Below, one piece after another: positions 16,946 through 24,774 of a stretch of DNA of 64,000 bases (within the stretch, counting starts at the first letter, position 1; each line of letters begins with the position of its first letter). This stretch comes from Pedobacter cryoconitis (GTDB lineage Bacteria > Bacteroidota > Bacteroidia > Sphingobacteriales > Sphingobacteriaceae): the NCBI RefSeq assembly GCF_001590605.1, contig NZ_CP014504.1, positions 1,302,001 through 1,366,000 on the forward strand, read 5' to 3'. A program made the position numbers and the translations under genes. The notes below the pieces were generated by a model that searched no databases, was not told the origin of the DNA, and was given only the letters and a program-made list of their open reading frames with translations.

Positions 16946-18469
16946 GTGATGATGAACCTTCAGTCAAAATGCAGCCCTCGGCTGTATCCTTACCAGGAAA
17001 ATGACATCAATATATTGTTTGAAAAATTAGGAGCTCATGAGCGCAATCACAGATTACTCTACCAGTTACCAACCGGTGGTGGAAAAACTGTGATCTTTTC
17101 GGAGATTGCACGCAGGTATATTGCTAAATACCAGAAAAAGGTGATCGTGCTCACGCATCGCAAAGAACTGTGCAGGCAAACTTCCTCGGTCTTGAAAACT
17201 GCAGGTATAGCTAACAAAGTGGTGAATAGTGCGCTCAAAAAAATTGGCAGGGGAGATGGTTATCCTTGTTATGTAGCGATGGTAGAAACGTTAAAGAACC
17301 GGATCAATGATGGTTTAATTGATTTGAAACGTGTAGGTCTGGTTATTGTAGATGAGGCCCATCACAATTCTTTTCATAAACTCCTCAGCAAGTTTGAGTA
17401 TGCCTCCGTCATTGGTGTAACTGCTACGCCCTTCAGCTCAGATATCAATTTACCGATGAATAAAAATTATGATGAGTTGGTGCTTGGCGCCCCTATTGGA
17501 GAGCTCATTGCGCAGGGATTTTTAGCAAAACCAAAGACTTTCAGGTACGATGTAGAGTTGAATACTTTGAAAACAGGTTTAAATGGTGATTTTACGGTAA
17601 GTACTTCTGATGAATTATATGCTTCCCCGGCAATGCTTGAACTGTTGGTCCACGCCTATGAATCTCATGCTAAAGGTAAAAAAACTTTAATTTTTAATAC
17701 GGGAATTTTTACCTCACGTAAGGTTCTGGAGGTGTTTTCAGATCTTGGTTATCCTATAAGGCATCTGGATAACAAGACCAGGCCTGAAGAAAGGGAGGAG
17801 ATTTTACACTGGTTGAAAAAAACCAAAGGTGCCATCCTGACCTCCGTCTCCATTTTAACTACTGGGTTCGATGAGCCTTCAGTACAGACGGTAATCCTGA
17901 ACAGAGCAACCACTTCGTTAACGCTTTATCACCAGATGATCGGTAGGGGGTCGAGACGTCTTCCCCAAAAGAAAACTTTTACGATTGTAGATCTGGGAAA
18001 TAATACGGATCGCTTTGGCCACTGGAATGCTGCGGTTGATTGGAAACATGTTTTTGAAAATCCTGAGGTTTACCATGAAAGTTTAACGGCAAAAACCAGT
18101 TACCAGGCACACCAGATGCCTGCTGAAATGCGTTCTAAATTTCCTAATAGTTTTGAGATTTCTTTCGATGTGCAGTCAGCACATCTGCTGGCCTTGGCAA
18201 ATGGCTTAAAACCTAAAATTGTTATTCGTGATTCTATCAGACAGCATGCATTAATGTGTGCAGACAATAGCGACTGTATTCCTGATGCCATTGCATTGAT
18301 CACTGAATTGGAGAGAGAAATTGATTGGAGAATCAAACAATATGCAAAATGCCTGGGTAAGGTAACTAAAAATTATACAGAGTGGCTTCGTGAAGATTAT
18401 CATCAAAAGCTGAAAATACTCATTGAAAAGCTAATGCGCAGAAGAGAGTTGATGCGAATGGCTGTTTAG
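16946..18469 (+). CDS. DEAD/DEAH-box superfamily 2 helicase
   Basis: A 507-aa ATP-dependent helicase. Motif I LPTGGGKT at residues 41-48, motif Ia VLTHRKELCRQT, motif II VDEAHHN near residue 131, motif III GVTATP, and motif VI QMIGRGSRRLPQKK mark a complete two-RecA core of the SSL2/RecQ-like DEXH type (related to UvrB/Hef-type DNA helicases). The start could be GTG 16946 or ATG 16949/16952; all keep the domain intact. The C-terminal 110 residues are helical and unassigned. It follows DUF3606, which suggests stress-linked DNA or RNA remodelling; the substrate is inferred. Confidence 0.88.
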   Translation: MMMNLQSKCSPRLYPYQENDINILFEKLGAHERNHRLLYQLPTGGGKTVIFSEIARRYIAKYQKKVIVLTHRKELCRQTSSVLKTAGIANKVVNSALKKIGRGDGYPCYVAMVETLKNRINDGLIDLKRVGLVIVDEAHHNSFHKLLSKFEYASVIGVTATPFSSDINLPMNKNYDELVLGAPIGELIAQGFLAKPKTFRYDVELNTLKTGLNGDFTVSTSDELYASPAMLELLVHAYESHAKGKKTLIFNTGIFTSRKVLEVFSDLGYPIRHLDNKTRPEEREEILHWLKKTKGAILTSVSILTTGFDEPSVQTVILNRATTSLTLYHQMIGRGSRRLPQKKTFTIVDLGNNTDRFGHWNAAVDWKHVFENPEVYHESLTAKTSYQAHQMPAEMRSKFPNSFEISFDVQSAHLLALANGLKPKIVIRDSIRQHALMCADNSDCIPDAIALITELEREIDWRIKQYAKCLGKVTKNYTEWLREDYHQKLKILIEKLMRRRELMRMAV

Positions 18470-18595
18470 TGAAGCATTTAAAAATGAAATTTAACGACAG
18501 CCGTTTCTGGAATGTCCCAGGATCTAATTGAATTCTTGTGAAACAATATATCAACTTACCTGTTCCAAATTAAGCAAAGCTTAAACTCATTTTTT

Positions 18596-18796
18596 ATGAA
18601 AACACAACTTCCAAATCTGAAGATATATGCTGAAAAGCTGAACACCAGCAATACAATTATTCTTTCCACTGCAGGTTTTCAAGGTTCGCAAACTGTTGAC
18701 CCGGCTAATTCAAAAAGCCTGACGATGGATTTTCTGGAGGAGTTTAAAGAAGCCATTAATTCAGGAGATGAAAGCCTCTGGCGGATGTGGCGTTAA
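18596..18796 (+). CDS. Hypothetical small protein (66 aa)
   Basis: A 66-aa protein starting at ATG 18596 (MKTQLPNLKIYAEKL...). It has no signal peptide, no cysteines and an unusual ending SGDESLWRMWR. No family is recognised. It has its own downstream hairpin at 18884. Position in the stress island supports it being real, but nothing defines a role. Confidence 0.5.
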   Translation: MKTQLPNLKIYAEKLNTSNTIILSTAGFQGSQTVDPANSKSLTMDFLEEFKEAINSGDESLWRMWR

Positions 18797-18883
18797 TAGG
18801 GGTAGAAAAAACAGGGATCAGGATTTATTTAAGTAATTTAAAATCTCTTTTTGAGCATCAGTAATAGATATTTACTATAAAAA

Positions 18884-18909
18884 ACCGGATAGTTATTTGA
18901 CTATCCGGT
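18884..18909. terminator. Hairpin terminator between the small ORF and the DUF6766 gene
   Basis: Perfect 10-bp arms ACCGGATAGT / ACTATCCGGT with a 6-nt loop, preceded by A6. It lies between two convergent genes. Confidence 0.8.
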
Positions 18910-18947
18910 AAATTACCCATTATTATTTATGAATTTATAATTGATCA

Positions 18948-19619
18948 CTACTTACCGGTTTCCAGATGTGGCGCATCTACTGGTTTAGACTCTGGAGAGC
19001 CTTTTTGACGTAAGTAAATGGTTAAAAATACGATTGAGGCTACTGACAAAAACTCGCTTTGCCAGTTCTGAAAGGTTTCAAACCAAAACTCTGACTCCCC
19101 GAGGTAATCCATTAAAGTTATTGTTGGAAGTTTTTTAGCAAGCTGTTCAACGTTGTGGTTATCCCAGCTTCCGTATAAGTGCATGGCCCAGCTGGCAAGA
19201 AACAAAATCACAAAACAAATAGAAAGAGAATTACTATATAATTTCAGGATCCAGCCACCCTTTCTTACGGGCCAGGGTGCATGAGGTGACGGTATTGGCT
19301 CCCTATCGACTTCTTCGGGCTGATCGAGCTGTTTGGACTCTGCAGAACCAATTTGGCGGAGGGAAATTGTTAGCATCACATATAACGCCATTTGGAGAAA
19401 TTCACTTTCGAAGTTTTCGAAAGTTGCCGAAATGAAATGACCACTTTTAAGATAAGTACCTAAGCTGATTTCCTGTACGTGATTTTCCTTTAAATCCTGG
19501 TTATGTTGCTTCCAGCCTGTCAATGCCTGAGCACCAAGTGTAATCACAAATAAAAAAAGGAAGACTATAGTGAGTCCGTTACGATAGAAGTACGAAGATT
19601 GTACTGGTTTTGTTTTCAT
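18948..19619 (-). CDS. DUF6766-like membrane protein with internal duplication
   Basis: A 223-aa membrane protein of four predicted helices arranged as two similar halves. The first half has LKSGHFISATFENFESEFLQ and ends LRQIGSAESKQLD; the second has LGESEFWFETFQNWQSEFL and ends LRQKGSPESKPVD. Over 44 aligned positions I count 24 identities, so the gene arose by fusing two copies of a two-helix unit. DUF6766 is of unknown function and common in stress gene clusters of soil bacteria. It is upstream of and on the same strand direction as the genes leaving the DUF892 terminator, but has its own spacing of about 80 bp. Confidence 0.75.
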   Translation of the reverse strand: MKTKPVQSSYFYRNGLTIVFLFLFVITLGAQALTGWKQHNQDLKENHVQEISLGTYLKSGHFISATFENFESEFLQMALYVMLTISLRQIGSAESKQLDQPEEVDREPIPSPHAPWPVRKGGWILKLYSNSLSICFVILFLASWAMHLYGSWDNHNVEQLAKKLPTITLMDYLGESEFWFETFQNWQSEFLSVASIVFLTIYLRQKGSPESKPVDAPHLETGK

Positions 19620-19700
19620 GCTTCAATTTATAAAAGGTTAATGCTATGAGGGGAGCCGCTCCGCTGGGTAACCATCATACTAATCATAAATTCAAACAAA

Positions 19701-19744
19701 TTTTATTGCAGGCCAAGTCAACATTAGCTTGGCCTGCAATAAAA
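19701..19744 (-). terminator. Terminator directly abutting the DUF892 gene
   Basis: Perfect 17-bp arms (19701-19717 and 19728-19744) with a 10-nt loop; the minus-strand stop codon is the next base. A4/T4 ends complete the rho-independent pattern. Confidence 0.85.
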
Positions 19745-20332
19745 TTACTCAGCAGCAGCCTCTTCATTGATGAAGCTTTCGGCTACTTCAGTCAATGCTA
19801 CATCAGTTGCCTTTTCGTTGTCTAAAGTGAATTGCAATAACTCAGCAACATCAGTGTGCCCCATATTTTGTGCGAAGACTACAAGCGTCCCGTAGGTAGC
19901 GATCTCATAGTGCTCTACTTTCTGTGCGGCAAGGATTAAACCTGCGTCACGGATCATCGTACCCGCATCAGTATCTTCAATGATACTGTCCGCTTCTTTT
20001 AACAGGCCCTCCATAGCATCACATTTTTTTGCCTGTGGCTTTTCATCTAATAAGGTGAATACCTGCTCCAGGGTTGCGATGTGTGTATTGGTCTCTTCAG
20101 TATGTTTTTCAAAAGCAGTAGCCAGTTCAGGACTGGTCGCTGCTTTTTTCATTTTCGGTAAAGCTTTAACCAAATGTTTTTCTGCCCAGTAAATGTCTTT
20201 CAACTCATCCACAAAGAATTCATGGAATTCAGAGTTTTCCATCTTACCGGTTTTTCCAGTGGATTTTGAACCTTTTGTTTTGGCGTTTGCTTTTGAAGCT
20301 GATTTTTCGTTTGATTTTGGTGTAGTTGCCAT
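19745..20332 (-). CDS. DUF892 (YciE/YciF-like) ferritin-like protein
   Basis: A 195-aa protein with a lysine/serine/alanine-rich disordered tail of about 30 residues (TPKSNEKSASKANAK...) followed by a four-helix ferritin-like domain. Helix markers of DUF892 are seen: FFVDELKDIYWAEKHLVKALPKM, residues about 39-61, then ATAFEKHTEETNTHIATLE and KVEHYEIATYGTL, whose Glu and His residues match a di-metal site. YciE/YciF-type proteins are osmotic and general-stress proteins of unknown chemistry. It is one of two family members in this island; the other, at 22306, is divergent. Confidence 0.88.
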   Translation of the reverse strand: MATTPKSNEKSASKANAKTKGSKSTGKTGKMENSEFHEFFVDELKDIYWAEKHLVKALPKMKKAATSPELATAFEKHTEETNTHIATLEQVFTLLDEKPQAKKCDAMEGLLKEADSIIEDTDAGTMIRDAGLILAAQKVEHYEIATYGTLVVFAQNMGHTDVAELLQFTLDNEKATDVALTEVAESFINEEAAAE

Positions 20333-20707
20333 AATTATTTGATTTAAAGATTGTTTATTATGTTTCTTTTTACATGCATTTAATCGAGCTTAGGGTACAA
20401 CCCTATAATTTATTCTTTGTTTATTTTTTTTGAATTTTTAAATAGGAGTGAGATGTAATTAAATAATCAGAATAAACATATCTGATCAGCCTTTTTAAAA
20501 GTCTGAGTTTTTTTGAGGATTTTGGCGATGGGACAATGTTGAATACGTTTAGGCATCAATGTACTAAGACGTTCAATTATACTAATTTGAGTATAGGAAT
20601 AAGGGTTGATTAAACTAGTTGAAAAAGGAATTTCAACTAGTTTAAAAAAACAACTTTAAAATAAGTATGTTATAGTTGAAAAAATATTGAAATAATAAAT
20701 AGTCATT
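20333..20707. other. 375-bp divergent intergenic region
   Basis: It separates the DUF892 gene (minus) and the Fpg-like gene (plus). It contains AGGGT-ACA-ACCCT at 20392-20404 and the 31-nt motif at 20645-20675. No credible gene is visible on either strand. Confidence 0.5.
20645..20675 (+). promoter_or_regulatory. 31-nt motif shared with the DUF3606 promoter
   Basis: Second copy of the motif at 16710-16740 (29 of 31 identical; the two changes are adjacent, AG to GT). It ends 32 nt before the ATG of the Fpg-like gene. Confidence 0.5.
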
Positions 20708-21481
20708 ATGCCTGAATTACCTGATCTGGAGGTTTTTGCTAAGAATTTGCAAAAGCGTTTTAAAAATAAAATTCTGGAAACTGTTGAAGTGAAAGTGGCT
20801 AAAAAACTAAATGTTCCCGGTAAGGAATTGAAGCATGTGTTAGAAGGCCATCAATTGAAAAGTGTCTCCAGGGTTGGAAAGACTTTGCAATTGCATTTCG
20901 ATAATGATGCGATACTGGGGATGCATTTAATGCTGCATGGTGAACTTAAAGCATTGGAAGAAGAAGAGGTTAAATTTCAAATTGTTTCTTTTCATTTCAA
21001 AGACGGAGACGGCTTTGCTTTGACAGATTTTCAAAAAGCAGCAACGCCGACGCTGAATCCAGAATATTCTGATGTACCTGATGCTTTGTCTTTGAATCCT
21101 GCACATTTTAAAGATTTACTGGCAAAAAAGAAGGTACAGATCAAGACTTTACTGATGGATCAGCACTCAATCAGAGGAATCGGTAATACTTATGCAGATG
21201 AGATTCTCTGGGAGGCTAAAATCTCGCCTTTTTCTATAGCAAAAGCGATTCCTGAAGCTGGAGTGGAGAAATTGCTAAAGACAATTATTCATGTCTTGTC
21301 TAAAGAATCTGCCGATATCGCCAGAAAACTTCCAGACGCGTTAAATGGGGAGGTAAAAGATTTTCTGAGAATACATCACCCTGATTTAAAGCAAAGTCCA
21401 ACTGGCGCAGTGATTCAGATTGAAAAGAAAGGCGCCAGAAAAACTTATTATACGGATGAGCAAATATTGTATACACTTTAA
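20708..21481 (+). CDS. Fpg/Nei-family DNA glycosylase without zinc finger
   Basis: A 257-aa base-excision repair glycosylase that would remove oxidised bases and cut the abasic site. It opens MPELPDLEVF with the catalytic Pro2 and Glu3, has the VGKTLQLHF lysine loop near residue 60 and the DQHSIRGIGNTYADEILW helix-two-turn-helix near residue 152. The usual C-terminal zinc finger (four cysteines) is absent: the equivalent segment SPTGAVIQIEKKGARKTYYTDEQ has no cysteine but keeps its shape, with an Arg at the turn as in zincless-finger enzymes such as NEIL1. Its promoter carries the shared 31-nt motif, linking it to the stress set. The PfpI-like gene follows by 21 bp. Confidence 0.9.
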   Translation: MPELPDLEVFAKNLQKRFKNKILETVEVKVAKKLNVPGKELKHVLEGHQLKSVSRVGKTLQLHFDNDAILGMHLMLHGELKALEEEEVKFQIVSFHFKDGDGFALTDFQKAATPTLNPEYSDVPDALSLNPAHFKDLLAKKKVQIKTLLMDQHSIRGIGNTYADEILWEAKISPFSIAKAIPEAGVEKLLKTIIHVLSKESADIARKLPDALNGEVKDFLRIHHPDLKQSPTGAVIQIEKKGARKTYYTDEQILYTL

Positions 21482-21502
21482 ACTGATTGCCTAAACTTAT
21501 TT

Positions 21503-22207
21503 ATGATGAAGCGAATACTAATGATCCTTACATCCCATCAGCAGATGGAAAATACTGATAGTAAAACTGGCGTATGGCTTGGAGAATTTACTGATCCTTA
21601 TTATGAATTTATTGATCAGGGATATCAGGTAACTTTAGCTAGTCCTTTAGGTGGTAAGCCACCTGTGGATACAATGAGTGAACTAACTGAGCATGTTACA
21701 GGTGCTAATCGCAGATTTACGGATGACGAATTTGCTCAAAGTGCGTTCAAGCATACACATACATTGGTCGGGTTATCTGCTACTGATTTTGATGCGGTTT
21801 TTTTTCCTGGCGGTCATGGTCCAATCTGGGATTTGGCTAATGATGAGTTGAGCGCGAAATTAATTCTGGAGTTCTTTGATTTGGATAAGCCAGTAGCTGC
21901 GGTTTGCCATGGACCGGCGGCTTTGATTAAGGCAGCAGAACTTTCTCCGGGATTATTAGCTGGTAAAAAGCTGACAAGTTTTACCAACACAGAAGAAAAA
22001 TTGGTAGGAAGATCAGCTAATATCCCTTATAAACTAGAGGATAAACTTATTGAACTTGGAGCTGATTTTAAATCTGCTTTGCTTCCTTTTCTTGTTAATG
22101 TGGAAACTGATGGGTTATTAATTACAGGGCAGAACCCATTGTCAGCAGGACCTGTAGCTAAGGCTTTAATAGAAGTTTTGGAGAAGGAGATTGAAAGTGA
22201 ATTTTAA
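21503..22207 (+). CDS. Hsp31-like DJ-1/PfpI family protein
   Basis: A 234-aa protein of the class-I glutamine-amidotransferase-like, Hsp31-type branch. It opens with MKRILMILTSHQQMENT, has the acidic residue in LGEFTDPYYEF near residue 28 and the nucleophile elbow AAVCHGPAALI near residue 135. The branch includes chaperone/glyoxalase III enzymes that detoxify methylglyoxal and repair glycated protein. It lies 21 bp after the Fpg-like gene and is probably co-transcribed, ending at a GC-rich terminator. Confidence 0.88.
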   Translation: MMKRILMILTSHQQMENTDSKTGVWLGEFTDPYYEFIDQGYQVTLASPLGGKPPVDTMSELTEHVTGANRRFTDDEFAQSAFKHTHTLVGLSATDFDAVFFPGGHGPIWDLANDELSAKLILEFFDLDKPVAAVCHGPAALIKAAELSPGLLAGKKLTSFTNTEEKLVGRSANIPYKLEDKLIELGADFKSALLPFLVNVETDGLLITGQNPLSAGPVAKALIEVLEKEIESEF

Positions 22208-22215
22208 AATAAAAT

Positions 22216-22237
22216 GCCCCGCAAGGGGCTTTTTTTT
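22216..22237 (+). terminator. Rho-independent terminator after the Hsp31-like gene
   Basis: GCCCC-GCAA-GGGGC followed by eight T residues. Confidence 0.88.
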
Positions 22238-22305
22238 GATGATATTAAGGGTACAAACTTTTTTTTTATAAAAATGTTCTACCACTAAATATAACTTAAC
22301 GGATA

Positions 22306-22785
22306 ATGCTTGAAAATATTTATTTAGAGAAATTAAGCAACATGTTTGTTGCCGAAAAGAAGTACATTCTTTGTTTGAAAAAACTTTCGGCAGCGGCATT
22401 AACAGATGAATTGCGCAGAGGATTATTACCAGATTCTTCTGATCAGCATATGCATATTGAGCGTTTAAAACTGTGCTTTGAAATACAAAAAGCAAAAAAG
22501 GTTGGGATAATCTCACCACTTGATGCGTACTTTTTTGAGCACAGTAAGGATGTGGTTAAAGGAAAAGTTCCTTCATTGGAGAAAGATATTTCTCTCCTTC
22601 ATACTTCCCAACAGATTTTTCAGCGAAAAATTCATGGCTATTATTCTTTGCAGCAAATGGCAATAGCTTTGGGCTTGGAACAAGCTGTTCTGTTGCTGGA
22701 GCAATGTTTTAAGGATGACCAGAATGCATATAATTATCTGGTACAGATTTCGCAAAACATTATTTATCCTAAAGCAGTAATTTAG
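22306..22785 (+). CDS. Divergent DUF892 ferritin-like protein
   Basis: A 159-aa helical protein distantly related to the DUF892 protein at 19745: YLEKLSNMFVAEKKYILCLKKL matches its first helix (DELKDIYWAEKHLVKAL), and HMHIERLKLCFEIQ the second. Several of the expected metal-ligand Glu/His residues are retained but the C-terminal helices have drifted. The function is unknown; it is probably a stress protein by family and position. The region upstream has an A/T-rich stretch loosely resembling the shared 31-nt motif, but with different spacing. Confidence 0.7.
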   Translation: MLENIYLEKLSNMFVAEKKYILCLKKLSAAALTDELRRGLLPDSSDQHMHIERLKLCFEIQKAKKVGIISPLDAYFFEHSKDVVKGKVPSLEKDISLLHTSQQIFQRKIHGYYSLQQMAIALGLEQAVLLLEQCFKDDQNAYNYLVQISQNIIYPKAVI

Positions 22786-22901
22786 TAATGACAAATTAGT
22801 CTGAAAGCCCTTCGCAGGACGATAAAACAATTATAACTTATAGTTGTTCTTTACGAGATCTTAAATACACGATCATTTTGTTGGCTAATGCGATTACATC
22901 T

Positions 22902-23984
22902 ATGCAAACTAAGAACGAACTAATTAACGAATTGAGTGAACTTAATGAAGAACTCGAAAATTATTTCAGCAATACTATTATTCCACAACTTTTCATAGAT
23001 GCAAACCTTGTGCTGAGAAAGTTTACACCACCGGCAATGAAGCAATTCAATCTCAAGTATGAATTTATTGGAAGAAATATAGGTGAAGTTCAAGAAAATT
23101 TTAGATTTCCAACTTTTATAGACAATATAAAAATGGTGATTGATACTGGGACTATTTTGGAAAAAGAGATCCAAACTACTGATATGCACTGGTATCAAAT
23201 GAATATTCTTCCTTATCTGGTGAGGAAGGAAAATAAAACTAATGGTGTGATCATTACCTTCGTAGATATCACACCTCGCATCAGAGATTTAAAAGAGCAG
23301 GAAAAGCTTATCACTGAGCATGAATTATTATTAGATACGATTGCTCACGATATCAAAAATCCACTGCTTGCACTTGGCTTAACCATTCAAATGCTCAAGA
23401 AACTTCCAGAAAAAAAGATAGAAAGATTCCCTGTACTTCTTGAAAATGTGGAGAGAAGTCTGTTTCAAATGAAGAAAGTAATTGGTGATCTCGTTGATTC
23501 CCGCTGGCAGGAACAACGGTATCAGGCTGAGAATGAATTGCTGGATTTACAGAATATAATTGAGGATGTTAGGTTAACGCTCGCTCCACAAATTGCTGAA
23601 GCCAAAGCATCAATAATAGTCAAGAATCTGGAGACTTCTCAAATAAAATTTGTTAGGCGTAAGTTGCGTAGTGTCATTTATAACCTGCTAAATAACGCAA
23701 TAAAATATGCTCACCCAGATCGGAGCCCCAACATTTTGATCTCCTCTTATCAGGAAGACTGTTATATGGTTATCAGCTTTGCTGACAATGGAATGGGCAT
23801 AAGTCAAGAAAACCAAGGTTCAATATTTGAAAAGTTTGAGCGGGTAGAAGGAATAAAGGAAGGATCTGGTGTGGGTTTGTATTTGGTTAATACCATTGTC
23901 ACAGCAGCTGGAGGAAAAATTATCATTGAGAGTAAAGAAGGTAAGGGTTCTGTATTTAAAGTGTTTTTGAAAGCCGACAATTAA
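22902..23984 (+). CDS. PAS-domain sensor histidine kinase
   Basis: A 360-aa soluble kinase. A short coiled-coil N-terminus leads to a PAS domain of the type found beside CheB/CheR (residues about 20-130; IIPQLFIDANLVLRKFTPPA). HisKA follows with the phospho-acceptor IAHDIKNPLLALG, then HATPase boxes NLLNNAIKYA, DNGMGI and GSGVGLYLV. No membrane segment is seen, so the signal is intracellular. The start at ATG 22902 is preferred to a TTG at 22878. No response regulator is adjacent, so it is an orphan kinase; its place at the end of the stress island hints at a role in that response. Confidence 0.9.
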   Translation: MQTKNELINELSELNEELENYFSNTIIPQLFIDANLVLRKFTPPAMKQFNLKYEFIGRNIGEVQENFRFPTFIDNIKMVIDTGTILEKEIQTTDMHWYQMNILPYLVRKENKTNGVIITFVDITPRIRDLKEQEKLITEHELLLDTIAHDIKNPLLALGLTIQMLKKLPEKKIERFPVLLENVERSLFQMKKVIGDLVDSRWQEQRYQAENELLDLQNIIEDVRLTLAPQIAEAKASIIVKNLETSQIKFVRRKLRSVIYNLLNNAIKYAHPDRSPNILISSYQEDCYMVISFADNGMGISQENQGSIFEKFERVEGIKEGSGVGLYLVNTIVTAAGGKIIIESKEGKGSVFKVFLKADN

Positions 23985-24060
23985 ACGCCTGAATAAATTT
24001 AGCTAGTCAATCAATTATGTAGACAACATAAAATCAAACCTCCTTTTTTTTAGTATTTTT

Positions 24061-24138
24061 TTGTACTAATAAAATATGTAATATCATTTTTAAACAATAA
24101 ATACTACTTATTTGTACTTAATAGTGTATTATTGTACT
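24061..24138 (+). promoter_or_regulatory. Three TTGTACT repeats upstream of the MarR gene
   Basis: TTGTACT occurs at 24061-24067, 24112-24118 and 24132-24138, the last two 20 bp apart (about two helical turns), each followed by an A/T-rich TAATA or AAATTA. They end 12 nt before the ATG at 24151 and are operator candidates for the MarR protein. Confidence 0.45.
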
Positions 24139-24150
24139 AAATTATTGGAG

Positions 24151-24768
24151 ATGATGTATTACGATTTAATAAGTGAAGTGATAGGGCTCATTAAGATTTA
24201 TGAAAAGGAAACTGATCATAAAAGTCAGGACGGACACTTATTTGCGCAATGGATGAACGAGCATTATAAAAAAAACGATCATCAGATTATTTCAGAACCA
24301 GAATGGGAGGGGAAGTCCAATGGACGTTCTGCTGACAGTGTGATTAACACTTCATTGGTACATCTTTACCGGTATGCTAAACTCAATGCAAAAGCAGCAA
24401 TAGCCAATACATCTTTTTCTACTCCCGATGAATTTATTTATTTAATTAGCCTGGTTTCATTAGGTAGTATGACTAAAACGGCCCTTATTAAGTTAAATGT
24501 TCATGAGAAGTCTGCAGGAATGCAAATCGTAAATAGATTGATCAACAATGGGCTCGTTGAACAGGCCTCGCTGGACAGCGATAAAAGGAACAGAATGATT
24601 CATATCACTTCAAAGGGAACTCAAGTGCTGAATGACAGTATGCAGAATATTAAAAAAGCCTCAAGCGATGTGACTGAGCCACTATCACACCTTGAAAAAT
24701 TGGAGTTGATCAGGTTAATGACAAAACTTGAAAGCTTTCATGAATCGAAAACAAGAATGATTTCTTAA
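24151..24768 (+). CDS. MarR family transcriptional regulator
   Basis: A 205-aa winged-helix regulator with the HTH SLGSMTKTALIKLNVHEKSAGMQIVNRLINNGLVEQ (residues about 102-137, quoted by position) and the wing SLDSDKRNRMIHIT, the D-x-R wing that defines MarR proteins. The ATG at 24151 is used rather than a TTG at 24112 that lies in the repeats. The gene ends 6 nt before crtB, and the three genes to 26258 look like one operon. This arrangement suggests it controls the carotenoid and flavin genes, possibly in response to light or oxidants; the signal is inferred. Confidence 0.88.
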   Translation: MMYYDLISEVIGLIKIYEKETDHKSQDGHLFAQWMNEHYKKNDHQIISEPEWEGKSNGRSADSVINTSLVHLYRYAKLNAKAAIANTSFSTPDEFIYLISLVSLGSMTKTALIKLNVHEKSAGMQIVNRLINNGLVEQASLDSDKRNRMIHITSKGTQVLNDSMQNIKKASSDVTEPLSHLEKLELIRLMTKLESFHESKTRMIS

Positions 24769-24774
24769 GAACCT

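Noticed and set aside
18100..18336. Minus-strand ORF inside the helicase gene
   Set aside because: It is a shadow frame of a gene with full helicase motifs on the plus strand.
20392..22258. AGGGTACAA sequences upstream of both DUF892 genes as a shared operator
   Set aside because: The matches are short, on opposite strands and at different distances from the genes; chance similarity cannot be excluded.
22249..22290. Third copy of the 31-nt stress motif upstream of the DUF892 gene at 22306
   Set aside because: It has CAAACTTT and a GTTCTA but the spacer is about 3 nt longer and most positions differ.
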